A stretch of 64,000 nucleotides of DNA from Aurelia coerulea (Eukaryota > Cnidaria > Scyphozoa > Semaeostomeae > Ulmaridae). This document shows positions 30,793-40,929 of this stretch, piece after piece. The translations under genes were made by a program, and so were the position numbers. How positions within the stretch are numbered: the first letter of the stretch is position 1; every line of letters begins with the position of its first letter. A model generated the notes under the pieces. The model was not told where the DNA came from, did not search any database, and was given only the letters and a program-made list of their open reading frames with translations. The stretch spans positions 9,798,501 through 9,862,500 of the forward strand of contig CM076955.1 of assembly GCA_039566865.1 (NCBI GenBank), read 5' to 3'.

Positions 30793-32691
30793 CCTTGATT
30801 AGTGATTTTTTCATCTCTGAAGAAAAGATATTGAATATTATACGATCACTTAATCCTAACAAAGCACATAGCGGAGATGAAATTTCCATAAGAATGATAA
30901 AACTAAGCGATGCCTCATTAGTTACTCCTCTTAAGATAATATTCACGAACTGTTTGAGACATGGTGTAATTCCTGAAGTATGGAAGTGTGCAAATTTAGT
31001 CCCGGTTCATAAGAAAAATGAAAAAATGTAAAGAGTAACTACCATCCCATTTCTCTTTTACCAATTTTTGGGAAAATGCTTGAAAAACTCGTGTACGACT
31101 CCCTCTACTCACATCTTGTCAGCTATGATTTACTTAACCCCAATCAATCAGGTTTTCGTCCTGGAGACTCAACAGTCAACCAATTAATTTCCATAACGCA
31201 TACAATTTTTGAGGCATTTGACTGTAATCCTCCTCAAGATGTTCGTTCCGTGTATCTCAATATTTCTAAAGCATTTGATAGAGTATGGCATGATGGTCTT
31301 ATTTATAAACTAAAACGATGTGGTGTCTCAGGACAACTTCTTTCTCTTATCCAAAGTTTTCTTGAAGGCCGTAAACAGCGAACCGTTCTGAATGGACAGT
31401 GTTCTAATTGGGGAGATCTTTTAGCAGGAGTGCCCCAGGGGTCTATTTTAGGACCATTGTTTTTTCTTGTTTACATAAATGACCTCACGAAAGACTTGAA
31501 GTGTAATGTTAAACTTTTTGCTGATGACACATCCTTGTTTTCTGTTGCCCAAGAACCTAACAAATCTGCAAATCATATGAACCATGACTTGGAGGTGATA
31601 AGAAAATGGGCGCAAGTGTGGAGGATGTCATTTAATCCCGATCCACAAAAGCAAGCCGTTGAGGTATTATTTTCAAGGAAAAGAAACGAGATAGATCATC
31701 AAGTGATCCTCTTTAACGACATACCCGTGAAAAAAGTAGATGAACATAAACACCTTGGTATTATCTTGGACAAAAAGCTTTCTTTCTCAGCTCACATCAA
31801 ATCTGCTATCTCCAAAACGAGAAAGGGCATTGGTTTGCTAAAATATCTCTCCAAATATCTACCTAGGCATACCCTAAATGAACTATATAAGCTTTATATG
31901 CGACCCCACCTGGACTATGGAGATGTTATCTATCATATTCCAGCTAAAGTATGTGAATTCAGTCACAATATCATTTTATCAAATTTAATGGAAAAATTAG
32001 AATCTGTTCGGTATTCTGCTGCCCTTGCTGTAACAGGAACATGGGGGGGGGGGGGGGACATTGCGAGAAAAACTGTATGCAGAGCTTGGCTGGGAGTCAC
32101 TAAGTTCCTGAAGGTGGAGTAGGCGCCTTACTCTTTTCTATAAGATTATGAATAATCTCACACTCCTTTATACAAAGGGGCTAGTCCCACAACTTCATCA
32201 GTCGAACTACTCTCTTCACAACCAGGATGTTATTGGGCGACCAAGGGCAAGGACAGAAAAATTCCAATCCAGCTTTTATCCCAACTGCATATCTGAATGG
32301 AACAAACTCGATGCTGAAGTCAGGCTTTCACCGTCTGTTGCTGTTTTTAAGAAAAAGCTTCTTTTATTAAATCGCCTTCCTGCAAAATCTGTCTTTGGGA
32401 TTCATGACCCAATAGGTTTATTGTATCTTTCCCAAATAAGAGTCGGTTTCAGTAGATTAAATAATCACAAATTCAAGCATAATTTTAGGGATACCGTTAA
32501 CCCATTGTGTCCAACGAACGACGGCATTGAGGATACGGAACACTTTTGTTGCTTTGCCCTGCATTTGACGCTTTACGACGAGATCTTCTCGCTGGAGTTT
32601 CAAATTTATTACGAGCATTTGCCCAAATCAACGGCCTTTCAAGCGACGTTCTGACGCAACTTTTATTGTATGGCGATAAAGACCTTTCAAA
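30793..32691 (+). mobile_element. 5'-truncated Jockey-superfamily LINE
   Basis: Reads SLNPNKAHSGDEISIRMIK, EVWKCANLVPVHKKNEK (stop at 31029-31031), then in another frame MLEKLVYDSLYSHLVSYD, NPNQSGFRPGDSTVNQLI, VYLNISKAFDRVWHDGLIYK, AGVPQGSILGPLFFLVYIND and VKLFADDTSLF. A 15-bp G run at 32044-32057 shifts the frame, followed by SSFYPNCISEWNKLDAEVR and the zinc-like CPTNDGIEDTEHF. It ends at YGDKDLSN (about 32691), where a second, nearly full-length relative begins, so about 30 terminal codons and the 3' UTR are missing. Confidence 0.8.
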
Positions 32692-32708
32692 TGTTTTTTT
32701 GGATTGCC

Positions 32709-32891
32709 ATGGCGGCGAGGTCGGTCACGTTTCTATTACCTCCCGAAGTATGGAAGTTTCCTGATGTTTTTGGTGATGCTTTTGCTCTGTACGATGAAGA
32801 TTTCAGTTTTTGCTGTTTCACTGAATGTTTTGAGGCTGACGAAAATGTGAATTTGAACGTTATAAGGTTGAAAATTGTTGCGAAGAACTGA
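32709..32891 (+). CDS. Small upstream ORF of the LINE, 60 aa
   Basis: ATG in a strong context (GCCATGGCG) opens MAARSVTFLLPPEVWKFPDV, FGDAFALYDEDFSFCCFTEC and FEADENVNLNVIRLKIVAKN, stop at 32889-32891, 18 bp before the ORF1 ATG. It is hydrophobic and acidic with three cysteines and no recognised domain. It could be a regulatory upstream ORF or chance. It is intact although the downstream ORFs are broken. Confidence 0.4.
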   Translation: MAARSVTFLLPPEVWKFPDVFGDAFALYDEDFSFCCFTECFEADENVNLNVIRLKIVAKN

Positions 32892-32909
32892 AGAGCTGTT
32901 AGGCCCATC

Positions 32910-33071
32910 ATGACTGGCCGCACGAAAGGGAAGGAGCCAGAAATGGTCAATGAGGCTCTCAAAAGTTACCTTGATTATGATGCACAATTTGAGTCTACCA
33001 CATCTAACATGGCAACTAAGGATTGTATAAAATCTTTGTCGGCCATAATTGCGGAGCAAGACGAGATAATT
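32910..33071 (+). pseudogene. LINE ORF1, N-terminal part
   Basis: MTGRTKGKEPEMVNEALKSY leads into KDCIKSLSAIIAEQDEII, the start of a coiled coil. The frame then runs into the foldback; the continuation AILESKVAILEKHVEAL is at 35060. The target duplication AATT is at 33068-33071 and 35056-35059. Confidence 0.68.
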
Positions 33072-33647
33072 CACGATTCCCCTTATTCGCGATGCGCGCA
33101 ATGCATTGTCGTTTTGGTAGTCAAACCGCACATGGGCCTAATCAAAACAAACAGAGATCACTACGAAAATCTCGCAAGTATGAAAACGAAACACAATTCA
33201 AATGAACGATCTCAAGTTCTGTTTCTTCAACCTGACCCTAGTTTTTTCTAAACTCATGCACGGATACTGGGACCAACGTGGAAGGCGGTAAGGCCGGAGA
33301 AAAATTATTTGCAAGCAGAGAAACACCACGGAGAAGCGGAAGGCGCTGATGCTAGGCCTAACGTAGTCCTGGTAAAATACGGTCTGACTGGAGTGTTACT
33401 TTAAAGAACATGCCAAGGTTCTCCGAAGTACAGGTGAACGAAAAACTCATCACAACAGTTCAACCATGCCTGACAACATTACCCAAAAAGCCTACCGTAA
33501 CAAGTTGCAAGGGTACAAGCTTTGGAAGGAAGGCTACGTATCAAGTGTAATTGTGAAACCAAACGTTTCTGCAGGTAACCTGGAACTATTTTTGGTGAAG
33601 TCAAAGGTTTCTGCAGCGATGAAAAGTCAAAAGTATGATGTCTACAT

Positions 33648-34026
33648 TTATTTTTTTATAAGAAACCGCTTCTAAGAAACAGTAGGTTCAATTTTTCGAA
33701 AGTTAAGAAACAACCCTACCTGAATTTAAAAAGCTAAGAAAATTTTGTCATTTGCAGTTTCAATTTCCTACCGCACTCAAAAATGTTTTGACACTGTACG
33801 GTTATAGCAACCGTTTGGACATTATTTTGAGTGCGAGTGATGTTATTTACTTGTTTTGAGATCTTACTAAGTAATTTGGGAGCCCTCTTGACAAAGCTGA
33901 ATTAAGTCTACCCTTCCGTCATTAAAAATATAAGAAACACGTAAGAACTTATTGTCAGCAAAATGGGCCAAAAAATTAAGAAAATGCCTACCAGCCTCGG
34001 ACCTTAGTTTCTTAAGAAAAATATGT
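33648..34026. mobile_element. AAGAAAC-family MITE inside foldback spacer
   Basis: Begins TTTTTTTATAAGAAACCGC and ends TTAGTTTCTTAAGAAAAATA. The central CACTGTACGGTTATAGCAAC is the reverse complement of the motif at 26640-26665. It has a GTAAGTA/CTTAC-like AT-rich body and no coding. Confidence 0.55.
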
Positions 34027-34049
34027 GTATATGCAACTTGAACATGAAA

Positions 34050-34661
34050 CTGCAGAGGTAAATTTTAATAGCGTGGTTGTTGCAAGCACATTGCTGTCGT
34101 ACTGTATACAGTCCTGGACTATTGTTATCAGATGACATTGTTTCTCTTGCAAAAAGAGGAGTGGCACAGTAACGTTCTCTACTGCCAGTCCAACTGGTCT
34201 CTTGCACTTTTTGAATTGGTCTCTGTAGTAGTCTGCTCTTTCAAACTCAAACTCTGTACATTTCACAGCTACAGCTATGTTAGTTTTCTTCCTGGAGCAT
34301 TCCATTTCTGAAGGACTTGTGTGTAACTGACATCTTCAGCAACATAAGTCCAAGATTAAAATATTCCAGGAAGTGTAAGCGCGTAAGCATGGCAGTAACA
34401 TGCTTGCAGCAATCACCTTGTCGTGCTTTGCAGCTGCATTTGGTAAAATTTACCTCTCCATTGTCGTGTTAAAGATGCACATAAACATCATACTTTTGAC
34501 TTTTCATCGCTGCAGAAACCTTTGACTTCACCAAAAAATAGTTCCAGGTTACCTGCAGAAACGTTTGATTTCACCATTACACTTGATACATAGCCCTCCT
34601 TCCAAAGCTTGTATCCTTGCAACTTGTTACGGTAGGCTTTTTGGGTAATGTTGTCAGGCAT
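34050..34661 (-). pseudogene. SWIM zinc-finger protein fragment (YqaJ-type family)
   Basis: The minus strand from 34661 reads MPDNITQKAYRNKLQGYKL, WKEGYVSSVIVKSNVSAGN, then YDVYVHL, a stop, and NGEVNFTKCSCKARQGDCCK with HV following. C-x-C-x6-C-x-x-H is a SWIM zinc finger. Then TQVLQKWNAPGRK and, shifted, TEFEFERADYYRDQFKKCKR. The same order (KLxGYKLWKEGYV, SWIM, WhvPr-like, FEkADYekD) is what I recall from a family of SWIM plus YqaJ-exonuclease-like proteins amplified in cnidarians; the exonuclease half is not present. At least two stops or shifts. Confidence 0.62.
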
Positions 34662-35055
34662 GGTTGAACTGTTGTGATGAGTTTTTCGTTCAACTGTACT
34701 TCGGAGAACCTTGGCATGTTCTTTAAAGTAACACTCCAGTCAGACCGTATTTTACCAGGACTACGTTAGGCCTAGCATCAGCGCCTTCCGCTTCTCCGTG
34801 GTGTTTCTCTGCTTGCAAATAATTTTTCTCCGGCCTTACCGCCTTCCACGTTGGTCCCAGTATCCGTGCATGAGTTTAGAAAAAACTAGGGTCAGGTTGA
34901 AGAAACAGAACTTGAGATCGTTCATTTGAATTGCGTTTCGTTTTCATACTTGCGAGCTTTTCGTAGCGATCTCTGTTTGTTTCGATTAGGCCCACGTGCG
35001 GTTTGACTACCAAAACCACAATGCATTGCGCGCATCGCGAATAAGGGGAATCGTG

Positions 35056-35650
35056 AATTGCTATTTTGGAATCAAAAGTTGCTATTCTGGAAAAACACGT
35101 GGAAGCCTTAAGCAGGAATGCCAACAACCAAGAGCAATACAACAGGCGACTCTGTTTACGCATAAATGGAATCCCACTTCCAAGGAAGAGCAGTGAATCT
35201 GAGTCTGCTGATGAGTGCCTGAAGAAAGTGAAAGATGTTTTTAAAGAAATTGTTGTTGCTATCGCAGATGAAGTGATTGATAGAGCCCATCGCATTGGAA
35301 AAGTTCGCCAATCAAGGGGCAAAAAAAAGCCAGCAAATGATCGTGAAATTTAGCACATGGAGGCACCGAACTCGAAAAAAGTCAAAATTCACTTGGACCT
35401 CACGAAGAGTAATTTGGATTTGATCATATGTGCAAACGAAAAGCTCAAAGGAAACGACGACAATTTTGCATTCGCAGATGTAAATTGCAGGTTGTGCTTC
35501 AAATTGGATGGCGAGTTCAAATATTTTGAAACAGAAAATGAATTTTTAAATCTTATAGGACAGTCCCAGTCAGAGAGCAGTTTAAATTGCGAAAATGAAG
35601 GCGAAAGTGATGATTCAAGTGCTGAAACTGTGTTTGATGATGATGAGTGA
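35056..35650 (+). pseudogene. LINE ORF1, C-terminal part with frameshifts
   Basis: Reads AILESKVAILEKHVEALS, NNQEQYNRRLCLRINGIPL, KKVKDVFKEIVVAIADEVI and DRAHRIGKVRQSR. That is the coiled coil followed by the RRM-like core (NRRxxLRIxGIP ... RAHRIG) of LINE ORF1 RNA-binding proteins. It shifts at about 35335 (MIVKFSTWRHRTR in another frame) and again at about 35375 (KKVKIHLDLTKSNLDLIIC), then CRLCFKLDGEFKYFETENEF, with a serine/aspartate-rich acidic tail and stop at 35648-35650. It binds LINE RNA in this family. Confidence 0.75.
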
Positions 35651-36364
35651 CATGGTTTATCATAATTTGTTGTTTTATCGAACGTTATTGGAGCTCTGTA
35701 CTTCGCGGGAAAAATATTCCTCTTTCCTTTACATGTAGGAACACGGGAATTGCAATTTGATAAATTTATTTTTTATACCCCAGAAATTTTTGACCAGTAG
35801 TCTTGCCCCCGCTAGATCCAGTCCCTAATTTGTCTTGAGCACACCTCTAGTAAATTGTTTTTACAACATCCAAAATACCTACTTTATTTGTTTATAGATA
35901 TCTCAATTTAATTGGAATGGGAACACCCAAACGGCTCAGATAGCTGCATTAACAACATTTATTAAACCCACCTGTTTTTGTTCACGCTCTCCTAAGTTCT
36001 TTTCGCATGGGAATACCCAAAGTTTGTATCCTCAAAAATTGAGTTAAATGAATAAGACTATTCGAAGCTGTAAAGTTACTTTAAAACAAGAGCAGCCATT
36101 ATTTTGTAATCCCGAGTGAACTTCCTGCATGATGTATTGCCATGCGTTTCATCCATTATGTTCCCTTTTCATCTTTTTCCAACTGTACTTTGTTCTTTTT
36201 TTGTACTCGTGCTCAAATCTGTATTACCCTTAATGCTGTTGTGTTTCGTATTAATTGTTCTTATTTTTGTCCAGTTTATATCTTTTTATTTCCCTTGGGA
36301 CGTGGTTATCGTGGTTACAGCTTGCCTTCTTGCCTCTTAGGACCAGCGAGAGGATTTCTTTTCG
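35651..36364 (+). other. Inter-ORF spacer of the LINE
   Basis: About 0.7 kb without a supported gene, T-rich towards ORF2. A stretch at 36116-36340 is open and hydrophobic but overlaps no recognised domain; it may be part of an older, longer ORF2 N-terminus. Confidence 0.4.
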
Positions 36365-37765
36365 ATGATGCCGGTTGAAATCAATAGATGGCGAGCAACA
36401 ATAGGGTGTTTCCGTGCATCTTTGCAAAGTTTGCGTCCTCTGGGCAAAACTATAAACCCATTTTCGATTCTTTTTCAGGTTACCAAATTACACTTGTTTT
36501 GTTGTTGCTTCATTGCGATCTTAATCTTTTATCTTCCATTGGCACTGATAATACAGTTTTTTGCAGTACATTCATTGATACCACAGTTATGTTTTTTGCC
36601 CTTGTTTGCCCGCATGCATCACCTTGCGAGGAAAGTAATTTACGTGACTATTGAACTTTTCAAGAGGATCCCGCTCGGTATCACCAGTTTCGTTCGATAT
36701 AAGCGTTTGGCTGTCAAGCACTGTCTTTTTTGGTATGCGTACTTTTACACCGGATGCGTTACCTTTTATACCCTGCATGCACAGTGGTTGGTTTTCAGGA
36801 CAATTCTGCTCAGTGGCGATATTGAAACAAACCCCGGCCCTGAGACACTTGACTTCTGCACTTGGAATTTAAATAGTATTACTACGTATGATTTTTTAAG
36901 GGTTTCGCTTATCGAGGCATACAACTCGGTGTATAAATACGATCTCATCGGCATTGTAGAAACGCACTTGGACAGCACCGTTGACAAAGATAGACTGCCA
37001 CTTGAGGGTTACTCGTTTTTTAAGAACAACCATCCACAGAATGTGAAAAGAGGTGGCGTTGGGCTATACGTCAAGGATTCCCTTCCTACCACAGAACGCA
37101 TTGACCTAGTAACTCTTCCCGAGTGCGTTGTGTGTGAGATTCAATTAAACAGGAAAAAGTACTTTTTTGTCGTAATTTATAGAAGTCCAAGTCAGGACCA
37201 AGATGAATTTGATAACTTTGCGATAAATTTTGAATTGATGCTATCCAAAATGCATGCTGAAAATCCATTCTGCGTTGTCATCACTTGCGATTTCAACTGT
37301 AGATCAACTCAGTGGTGGGGAGATGATATTGAAAATCACGAGGGAAAACTTTTTGAGCCAATAACGTCTGACATCGGGCTTCATCAGCTGATTGCTGAAC
37401 CAACGCACCTAATGGGTGATTCCAAGTCCTGCATCGACTTGATTTTTACTGATCAGCCGAACCTCATAATTGAATCTGGGGTCCATCCCTTATTACATGA
37501 GCAGTGTCATCATCAAATCATTTATGGCAAACTATCTGTTTTTAATGTAGCACAACCACCCTATACCCGAAGGATTTGGTATTATGATAAGGCAGATTTT
37601 GTCAACATTATGAAAAGTATCGACATGTTTAATTGGCAAGATCATCTGAACAAACTTGCATGCCCCAATGAGCAGGTCAAATTACTCAACGATGTCCTTT
37701 TGAACATTTATTCTAACTTCATTCCAAGCGAAGTCAAAACAATTAGGCCTCGCCAAGCACCATAG
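36365..37765 (+). CDS. LINE ORF2 N-terminus: membrane-like region, 2A, endonuclease
   Basis: 466 codons. Residues 42-82 are strongly hydrophobic (FCCCFIAILIFYLPLALIIQ and onward), membrane-segment-like. Residues 152-159 are DIETNPGP, preceded by LLSG, a canonical 2A peptide. The APE endonuclease follows: FCTWNLNSI (N), IGIVETHLD (E), KRGGVGLYVKD, FVVIYRSPSQ, VVITCDFNCRS (D-x-N), DSKSCIDLIFTD and a degenerate terminal histidine block (HEQCHHQIIYG). The frame ends at a TAG at 37763-37765; RT-linker sequence (TKTVKNFLRKKNHAYRNVAR) follows in the same frame, so the stop is premature. Known role: nicks target DNA to prime reverse transcription. Confidence 0.82.
   Translation: MMPVEINRWRATIGCFRASLQSLRPLGKTINPFSILFQVTKLHLFCCCFIAILIFYLPLALIIQFFAVHSLIPQLCFLPLFARMHHLARKVIYVTIELFKRIPLGITSFVRYKRLAVKHCLFWYAYFYTGCVTFYTLHAQWLVFRTILLSGDIETNPGPETLDFCTWNLNSITTYDFLRVSLIEAYNSVYKYDLIGIVETHLDSTVDKDRLPLEGYSFFKNNHPQNVKRGGVGLYVKDSLPTTERIDLVTLPECVVCEIQLNRKKYFFVVIYRSPSQDQDEFDNFAINFELMLSKMHAENPFCVVITCDFNCRSTQWWGDDIENHEGKLFEPITSDIGLHQLIAEPTHLMGDSKSCIDLIFTDQPNLIIESGVHPLLHEQCHHQIIYGKLSVFNVAQPPYTRRIWYYDKADFVNIMKSIDMFNWQDHLNKLACPNEQVKLLNDVLLNIYSNFIPSEVKTIRPRQAP
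36818..36841 (+). other. 2A-like ribosome-skipping motif
   Basis: GAT ATT GAA ACA AAC CCC GGC CCT encodes D-I-E-T-N-P-G-P, an exact D(V/I)ExNPGP match. The predicted skip is between G158 and P159 of ORF2, releasing a 158-residue hydrophobic leader from the endonuclease-RT protein. 2A motifs at ORF2 N-termini are known in several APE-type LINE clades. Confidence 0.85.
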
Positions 37766-40121
37766 ATAACAAAAACCGTTAAAAACTTTCTGAGGAAAAA
37801 GAATCATGCTTACAGAAATGTTGCAAGGAGGGGTCAGCCAGACGACAAGCTGGAGGGAATACAAAAGATGGTATCTGAAGGTTCGAAATTGATCGAGGAT
37901 GCCAAGCGAAATTACTTTTTAAAGGCGGGGCAAACTTTGGCTAATCCTATAACCAGTAGCACAACATATTGGACATTGATAAACACTGTTCTGAACAAAG
38001 TAAAGATTCCTATAATACCACCCCTTCTAGAAAATGGATTATTTGTAATGGATTTTACAGAAAAGGCACATCTATTTAATGATTATTTCATACGGCAGTG
38101 CACGACAAATGACACAGGCAGTGAAATCCCACACGACGTGCCAGTTCCCGTTGCTTTGATAAGTGAGTTCTCTATTTCTGATGAAAAGATATTGAATATC
38201 GTAAGATCACTAAATCCTAATAAAGCACATGGCTGGGATGAAATATCTGTAAGAATGATAAATTTAAGCAATGCTGCATTAAGTACTCCACTAAAGATAA
38301 TTTTCACAAACTGTCTGAGGTGTGGTTTATTTCCAGAAATATGAAAATATGCAAATGAGTACCAGTTCACAAGAAAAATAAGAAAAACGTGAAAGGAAAT
38401 TATCGTCCGATTTCTCTTCTCCCAATTTTTGGTAAAATACTCGAAAAACTCATGCACGATTCTTTATACTCACATCTTGTTTCTCATGAACTACTGAACC
38501 CAAATCAATCAGGTTTCCGTCCCAGTGACTCAACAGTCAACCAATTAATTTCTATAACGCACACAATCTTTAAAGCGTTCGACTGTAATCCCCCTCTCGA
38601 CGTACGTTCTGTGTATCTTGACATTTCGAAAGCGTTCGATAGGGTTTGGCATGAAGGTTTCGTTTATAAACTAAAGCGAAGTGGTGTTTCAGGCCAATTT
38701 CTTTCTCTTATTCAAAGTTTCCTCAAAGATCAAAAACAGCGAACTGTTTTGAACGGACAGAGCTCAAATTGGGGAGATGTTTCAGCAAGTGTACCCCCGG
38801 GCTCTATTCTGGGCCCCCTGTTTTTTCTTATTTATATAAATGACCTTACTGCAAGTTTGAAGTGCAATGTTAAACTTTTTGCTGATGATACGTCTCTCTT
38901 TACGATAGTGCAGGACTCTACTACAGCTGCCAACATCATGAATCATGATTTGCAGTTGATAAAACAATGGGCAAATGATTGGAGAATGTCATATAATCCT
39001 GACCCGCAAAAGCAAGCAGTTGAATTAATATTTTCACGGAAAAGAATTGAAATTTATTATCCTGTGGTCTCGTTTAATGATTTTCCAGTGAAAAAAGTAA
39101 ACGAACATAAACATCTTGGAATTATCCTAGATTCAAAGCTTTCTTTTTCTGCTCACATCAAATCAGCTATTTCTAAAACAAGAAAGGGTATTGGCCTGCT
39201 GAAATATCTCTCCAAATATCTTCCCAGGCATACTTTAAATGAATTATATAAGCTCTATGTGCGACCTCACCTGGACTATGGGGATGTTATATACCATATC
39301 CCGGCTAAAATATGTGAATTTAGTCAGAATACCTTTCTCCCGAATTTAATGGAAAAGATAGAGTCTGTTCAGTATTCTGCTGCCCTAGCTATAACTGGTG
39401 CATGGAGAGGAACTTCGCGTCAAAAGCTGTATGCAGAGCTTGGCTGGGAATCACTAAATTCCCGTAGGTGAAGCAGACGTCTTACTTTGTTTTATAAGAT
39501 TGTAAATAATCTAGCCCCTGATTATACAATGGATCCAATCCCTCAAATTCATCAGTCACATTACTCTCTTCGCAAACAGGATGTCTTAGGGCGAATAATG
39601 GCAAGGACGGAAAAATCCAAATCTAGCTTTTATCCTCACTGTCTATGCGAATGGAACGATATTGAACCAGAACTTAGACTTCACCATCTGTCGCTATTTT
39701 TAAGAAGAAGATTTTGTCAATTATCCGCCTCCCTGCAAATCCTGTCTTCGGAATTCATAACCCAATAGGCTTATCTTTTCTTACTCAACTTAGAGTTGGT
39801 TTAAGCGAATTAAACTTCCAAAAATTCAAACACAATTTTAGGGATACTGTAAACCCTATGTGCCCTTCGAATGATGGCATTGAAGATGCGGAACACTTCT
39901 TGTTGCTTTACCTTTCTTTTGATGCTCAACGACGAGATCTTCTCGCTGGAGTCTTTGATGTATTACGACCACTTGGACACAGTAATTTTTCAAATAAGGT
40001 CCTAACTCAGCTTTTACTGTATGGCGATGAAAAGTTCTCTTACGACCTCAATAGAACTATTCTCATCTTGACTATACAGTTCATCCGCGAAACTGGACGG
40101 TTCGAGTTTGGTCGCTTCTAA
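37766..40121 (+). pseudogene. LINE ORF2 reverse transcriptase and C-terminus
   Basis: In order: SLNPNKAHGWDEISVRMI (37868-38344), a stop after CGLFPEI (38342-38344), NYRPISLLPIFGKILEKLM, NPNQSGFRPSDSTVNQLI, VYLDISKAFDRVWHEGFVYK, ASVPPGSILGPLFFLIYIND (VPPG for the usual VPQG), VKLFADDTSLFT (catalytic FADD), ELGWESLNSRR (stop at 39469-39471), SSFYPHCLCEWNDIEPELR, a shift near 39720, and CPSNDGIEDAEHFLLLYLSF ending FEFGRF at 40121. The altered Q in VPQG and the lost zinc-ligand C (LLLY) add to the evidence of decay. Confidence 0.82.
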
Positions 40122-40543
40122 CGAAAGATTTACACCACGTAACCACTAAGTCCCCGTCTGTTTCTTTTTTGTCCCTTTAGGTTTGTAAGTCTGTTGCATA
40201 TTGGACGGCAGGTGCATGGTGGTTTTTTTCATACTTAAAGAAACTTCTAGATAAGTTTTCTCCACCAGTTACCTTTCCTTGCCATCACTTAGATCTGACG
40301 TCTAATATGCAGCAGACTTAGTATCAATCGTTCTTATTATCCGTATGTGTTGTTTTAGTAGTGTTCTTTAAGTTTAAGTAGTTTTTCTTTCCTTTATCTA
40401 TGTTAATTCCCTTGGGGGGGGGTAGACACAGTCTTTTGCTCCCCGGGGGTATTTGTCCCAGTAGTATTGTAAAGTAATTCTTGTAAGTAGTGTAGACCGT
40501 AATATGTATTGTAAAATTTTATTGATTTATAAAAAAAAAAAAA
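40122..40543 (+). other. LINE 3' UTR with GC hairpin and poly-A tail
   Basis: A hairpin CTTGGGGGGGGTAGACACAG with TCTTTTGCTCCCCGGGGGT follows 0.3 kb after the stop, and A13 closes the element at 40531-40543. A related hairpin with the same TCTTTTGCTC loop recurs at 41030-41070. Probably the RNA feature recognised by the LINE reverse transcriptase (inference). Confidence 0.6.
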
Positions 40544-40929
40544 TGACGTCAACCAAAGTGTACTCTAAATTTGATCCATAGAACTGGTCGGTTCAATTAA
40601 GATAATTTCAGACCTGGTACACACTACATATATACGAAGTCCTATTCTCCTTAATTTTTTCTTTTTCTTAATGCTTGTAAGTCCGATTCACATTGGATGT
40701 GATGCGTCTATAGTGTGAATGACAACTCATCCACACAAACCCAAATTTTCAAATCCACAATATTGCGAACTATGAACCTCGAACCGACAGCACATGCGCA
40801 ATGTTTTTGAGCGGTGGAGACCCTGGAGGGGAAACAGCAGCGGCGGCAGTTGTTGTCGGTGGTGTTTTCTCGGTCGGGGTTCCTGCTGTTCTGCATTATT
40901 ATTGCCTGTGCTAGCCATGACCTCCAATG
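40544..40929. other. Unassigned DNA
   Basis: No supported gene or repeat. Confidence 0.4.

Larger units (their letters stand above)
33072..35055 (-). mobile_element. 1,984-bp foldback element with SWIM gene fragment
   Basis: Arms of about 575 bp (33072-33650 and 34477-35055) are nearly identical inverted copies starting CACGATTCCCCTTATTCGCG. They are flanked by AATT, which could be a 4-bp duplication. The minus-strand right arm and spacer encode part of a SWIM-zinc-finger protein; the left arm repeats its N-terminal part. An AAGAAAC-family MITE lies in the spacer. Inserted in a LINE ORF1 whose frame reads across it. Transposon class unknown; Mutator-like is one option because SWIM fingers occur in MULE transposases. 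Confidence 0.72.
32692..40543 (+). mobile_element. Near full-length Jockey-superfamily LINE with 2A
   Basis: Order: 5' leader with a 60-codon ORF, ORF1 (32910, split by a 1,984-bp foldback and resuming at 35060), a 0.7-kb inter-ORF spacer, ORF2 (36365-40121: membrane-like N-terminus, 2A motif, APE endonuclease, RT, zinc-knuckle-like end), then a 3' UTR with a GC hairpin and a poly-A tail at 40531-40543. Without the foldback it is about 5.9 kb. ORF2 carries at least four stops or shifts. It was inserted at the 3' end of a related copy (30793-32691). The clade (CR1, Crack or Jockey group) is undecided. Confidence 0.78.

Noticed and set aside
36818..36841. Picornavirus-like origin for the 2A motif
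   Set aside because: The flanks are LINE endonuclease; 2A motifs are known in APE-type LINEs and nothing else here is viral.
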